The translations under genes and the position numbers were made by a program. From an uncultured Actinomycetes bacterium (GTDB taxonomy: Bacteria; Actinomycetota; Actinomycetes; Nanopelagicales; Nanopelagicaceae), in the NCBI GenBank assembly GCA_903897475.1, contig CAIUBS010000058.1, forward strand, positions 1 to 6,917: a stretch of DNA of 6,917 nt, in the 5' to 3' direction. The notes beneath the pieces were generated by a model. It was given only the letters and a program-made list of their open reading frames with translations. It was not told the DNA's origin and did not search any database. How positions within the stretch are numbered: position 1 is the stretch's first letter; each line of letters starts with the position of its first letter. Below are positions 5,454-6,917 of this stretch, piece after piece.

Positions 5454-6917
5454 GTGGCTGTAACTCGTGCGCCCAAAAAAGGTGCAAAGGCAAGTAAAAG
5501 TAAGTCTAAGCCTGCTGTAAAGAAGAGTTCAGCAAAAAAAGCTAGTGCAAAAAAAGTAAAGCCAGTTAAAAAAGTAGAAAAAGTTCCACTAAAGGCAGTT
5601 TTAGATGCCAAAGATGTTGCGCAAATTCTTAAGGTTAGAGAGTTAGCAACTCAACAAAAAACTGTGTTAGCAGAGTTAGAAACTCGCGGTGTGACAAATA
5701 TTCATCGTATTGTAAAAAAGGCTGATCAAGATTTAGTTTTAATCGCTCGTGAGTTAGAGGCCATTGTGCCTAAGCAGATTGAGAAGTTGAAAAAAGCTGG
5801 GCTTGGCTCACCATTTAGAATGCTTAAGAAAACTGAGCTTGAGTTAGTAGCACCGCCTGCGCCTAAAGCACCTGCAGCGCCAGTTAAAGGTGAAAAGGTT
5901 GCTAAGGTAAAAATTGATGGTGAAGAGGTTGAGTTAGAAGAGGTTGAGTTAGAGGATTTAGATAGTTTAATTGAAGAAAAAGAAGAGACCCCGGCTGAAG
6001 AGGGTGCATCTGAGATTAGAGTTGTAAATGTTGCAGAAGAGTCACAAAATGAAGAAAACTCCTTCGTACTTAAAGACTCTGAAGAAGATGATGCACCAGC
6101 TCAAACAGTTCTAACTGCAGGTGCAACCGCAGATCCAGTTAAGGATTACTTAAAGTTAATTGGCCGAGTACCACTTTTAAATGCTGAGCTTGAGGTTTCT
6201 CTTGCTCAATCTGTTGAGGCAGGATTATTTGCCGAAGAGCGGCTGGCAAATGATAAGAAGATGGATAAGAAGTTAAAGCGTGAGTATCAACAAATAGTTT
6301 TAAATGGCCGCCGCGATAAAAACCATCTATTAGAGGCAAACCTTCGACTAGTAGTTTCATTAGCAAAGCGTTACACCGGACGAGGCATGTTGTTCCTAGA
6401 TCTTATTCAAGAGGGTAACTTGGGATTAATTCGTGCGGTAGAAAAGTTTGATTACACAAAAGGTTACAAGTTCTCAACCTATGCAACTTGGTGGATTCGC
6501 CAGGCGATTACTAGAGCTATGGCAGATCAAGCTAGAACTATCCGTATTCCAGTTCACATGGTTGAGGTAATTAATAAGTTAGCTCGTGTGCAGCGACAAA
6601 TGTTGCAAGATCTAGGGCGTGAACCAACTCCGGAAGAGTTGGCAAAAGAATTAGATATGACGCCAGAAAAAGTTGTTGAGGTGCAAAAGTATGGCCGCGA
6701 GCCGATCTCACTTCACACCCCACTTGGTGAAGAGGGCGATAGTGAGTTTGGTGATTTAATTGAAGACTCAGAGGCAATCGTGCCAGCAGATGCTGTCTCC
6801 TTTACATTATTACAGGAGCAATTGCACTCAGTACTTGATACTTTGTCAGAGCGTGAGGCTGGGGTAGTGGCAATGCGATTTGGTTTAACAGATGGTCAGC
6901 CTAAAACCTTAGATGAA
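5454..6917 (+). CDS. sigA: Primary RNA polymerase sigma factor, SigA/HrdB type (partial, 3' end outside window)
   Basis: It directs RNA polymerase to housekeeping promoters. The GTG start has AAAGGA at 5442-5447, 6 bases upstream; the first ATG nearby (5447) is in another frame and soon stops. 488 residues are visible. Residues 3-45 are Lys/Ala/Ser-rich, followed by a helical segment (about 50-120), an acidic linker (about 157-215) and region 1.2 from about 227 (DPVKDYLKLIG). Region 2 covers about 290-375, with NLRLVVSLAKRYTGRGM, the core-binding DLIQEGNLGL and the -10-melting FSTYATWWIRQAI (Trp346-Trp347). Region 3 is about 376-442 (GREPTPEELAKELDMTPEKV), and region 4.1 ends near 478 (LSEREAGVVAMRFGL). 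The window stops inside region 4 at QPKTLDE, before the -35-binding helix-turn-helix. Regions 2-4 are nearly identical to Streptomyces HrdB as I remember it. A classical region 1.1 is not obvious. Confidence 0.97.
   Translation, partial: MAVTRAPKKGAKASKSKSKPAVKKSSAKKASAKKVKPVKKVEKVPLKAVLDAKDVAQILKVRELATQQKTVLAELETRGVTNIHRIVKKADQDLVLIARELEAIVPKQIEKLKKAGLGSPFRMLKKTELELVAPPAPKAPAAPVKGEKVAKVKIDGEEVELEEVELEDLDSLIEEKEETPAEEGASEIRVVNVAEESQNEENSFVLKDSEEDDAPAQTVLTAGATADPVKDYLKLIGRVPLLNAELEVSLAQSVEAGLFAEERLANDKKMDKKLKREYQQIVLNGRRDKNHLLEANLRLVVSLAKRYTGRGMLFLDLIQEGNLGLIRAVEKFDYTKGYKFSTYATWWIRQAITRAMADQARTIRIPVHMVEVINKLARVQRQMLQDLGREPTPEELAKELDMTPEKVVEVQKYGREPISLHTPLGEEGDSEFGDLIEDSEAIVPADAVSFTLLQEQLHSVLDTLSEREAGVVAMRFGLTDGQPKTLDE
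5922..5951 (+). repeat. Perfect 15-bp tandem duplication inside sigA
   Basis: GAAGAGGTTGAGTTA occurs twice back to back and encodes EEVEL-EEVEL (residues 157-166) at the start of the acidic linker. Identity at the DNA level, including third positions, suggests a recent duplication. It keeps the frame and lies in the variable N-terminal part, so it is probably tolerated. Confidence 0.85.

Overview
The window looks like a piece of a streamlined, low-GC actinobacterial chromosome, most likely a freshwater planktonic actinobacterium of the acI / Nanopelagicales type. Three observations support this. The sigma factor at the right end is almost word for word the actinobacterial primary sigma factor (HrdB/SigA type) in regions 2-4. 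The methionine genes are led by a SAM-IV riboswitch, a class found essentially in Actinobacteria. A DUF4192 protein, another actinobacterial family, is present. The DNA is nevertheless AT-rich, with A/T-ending codons, short intergenic gaps and every gene on the + strand. The genus is an inference; no search was run.

Layout from left to right: (1) the 3' end of an unrecognised gene (3-266), overlapped by a gene for an exported protein with a Lys/Pro-rich stalk and a C-terminal PKD-like domain (242-1018). (2) A short DUF4192 protein that corresponds only to the C-terminal half of the usual family member (1075-1590). (3) Alanine dehydrogenase, ald (1624-2715). (4) A 190-base gap (2716-2905) filled by a SAM-IV riboswitch aptamer (2731-2845) and a likely translational expression platform, followed by metY (2906-4210, TTG start) and metX (4245-5342). 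(5) A 111-base gap with a consensus -10 box, a perfect actinobacterial-type DnaA box and a two-tier stem-loop leader. (6) The primary sigma factor sigA/hrdB, open at the right edge (5454-6917, first 488 residues).

MetX acetylates homoserine and MetY exchanges the acetyl group for sulfide to give homocysteine, so the pair is the direct-sulfhydrylation route to methionine. The SAM-IV aptamer gives end-product feedback: high S-adenosylmethionine should hide the metY ribosome binding site. Ald interconverts alanine with pyruvate plus ammonia and has no evident link to the met pair beyond adjacency. SigA is a housekeeping gene with its own promoter.

No transposon, phage, CRISPR, tRNA or rRNA signal was seen, and no novel multigene system. 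The most interesting parts are non-coding: the alternative pairings downstream of the SAM-IV aptamer, and the structured sigA leader with a DnaA box in its promoter.
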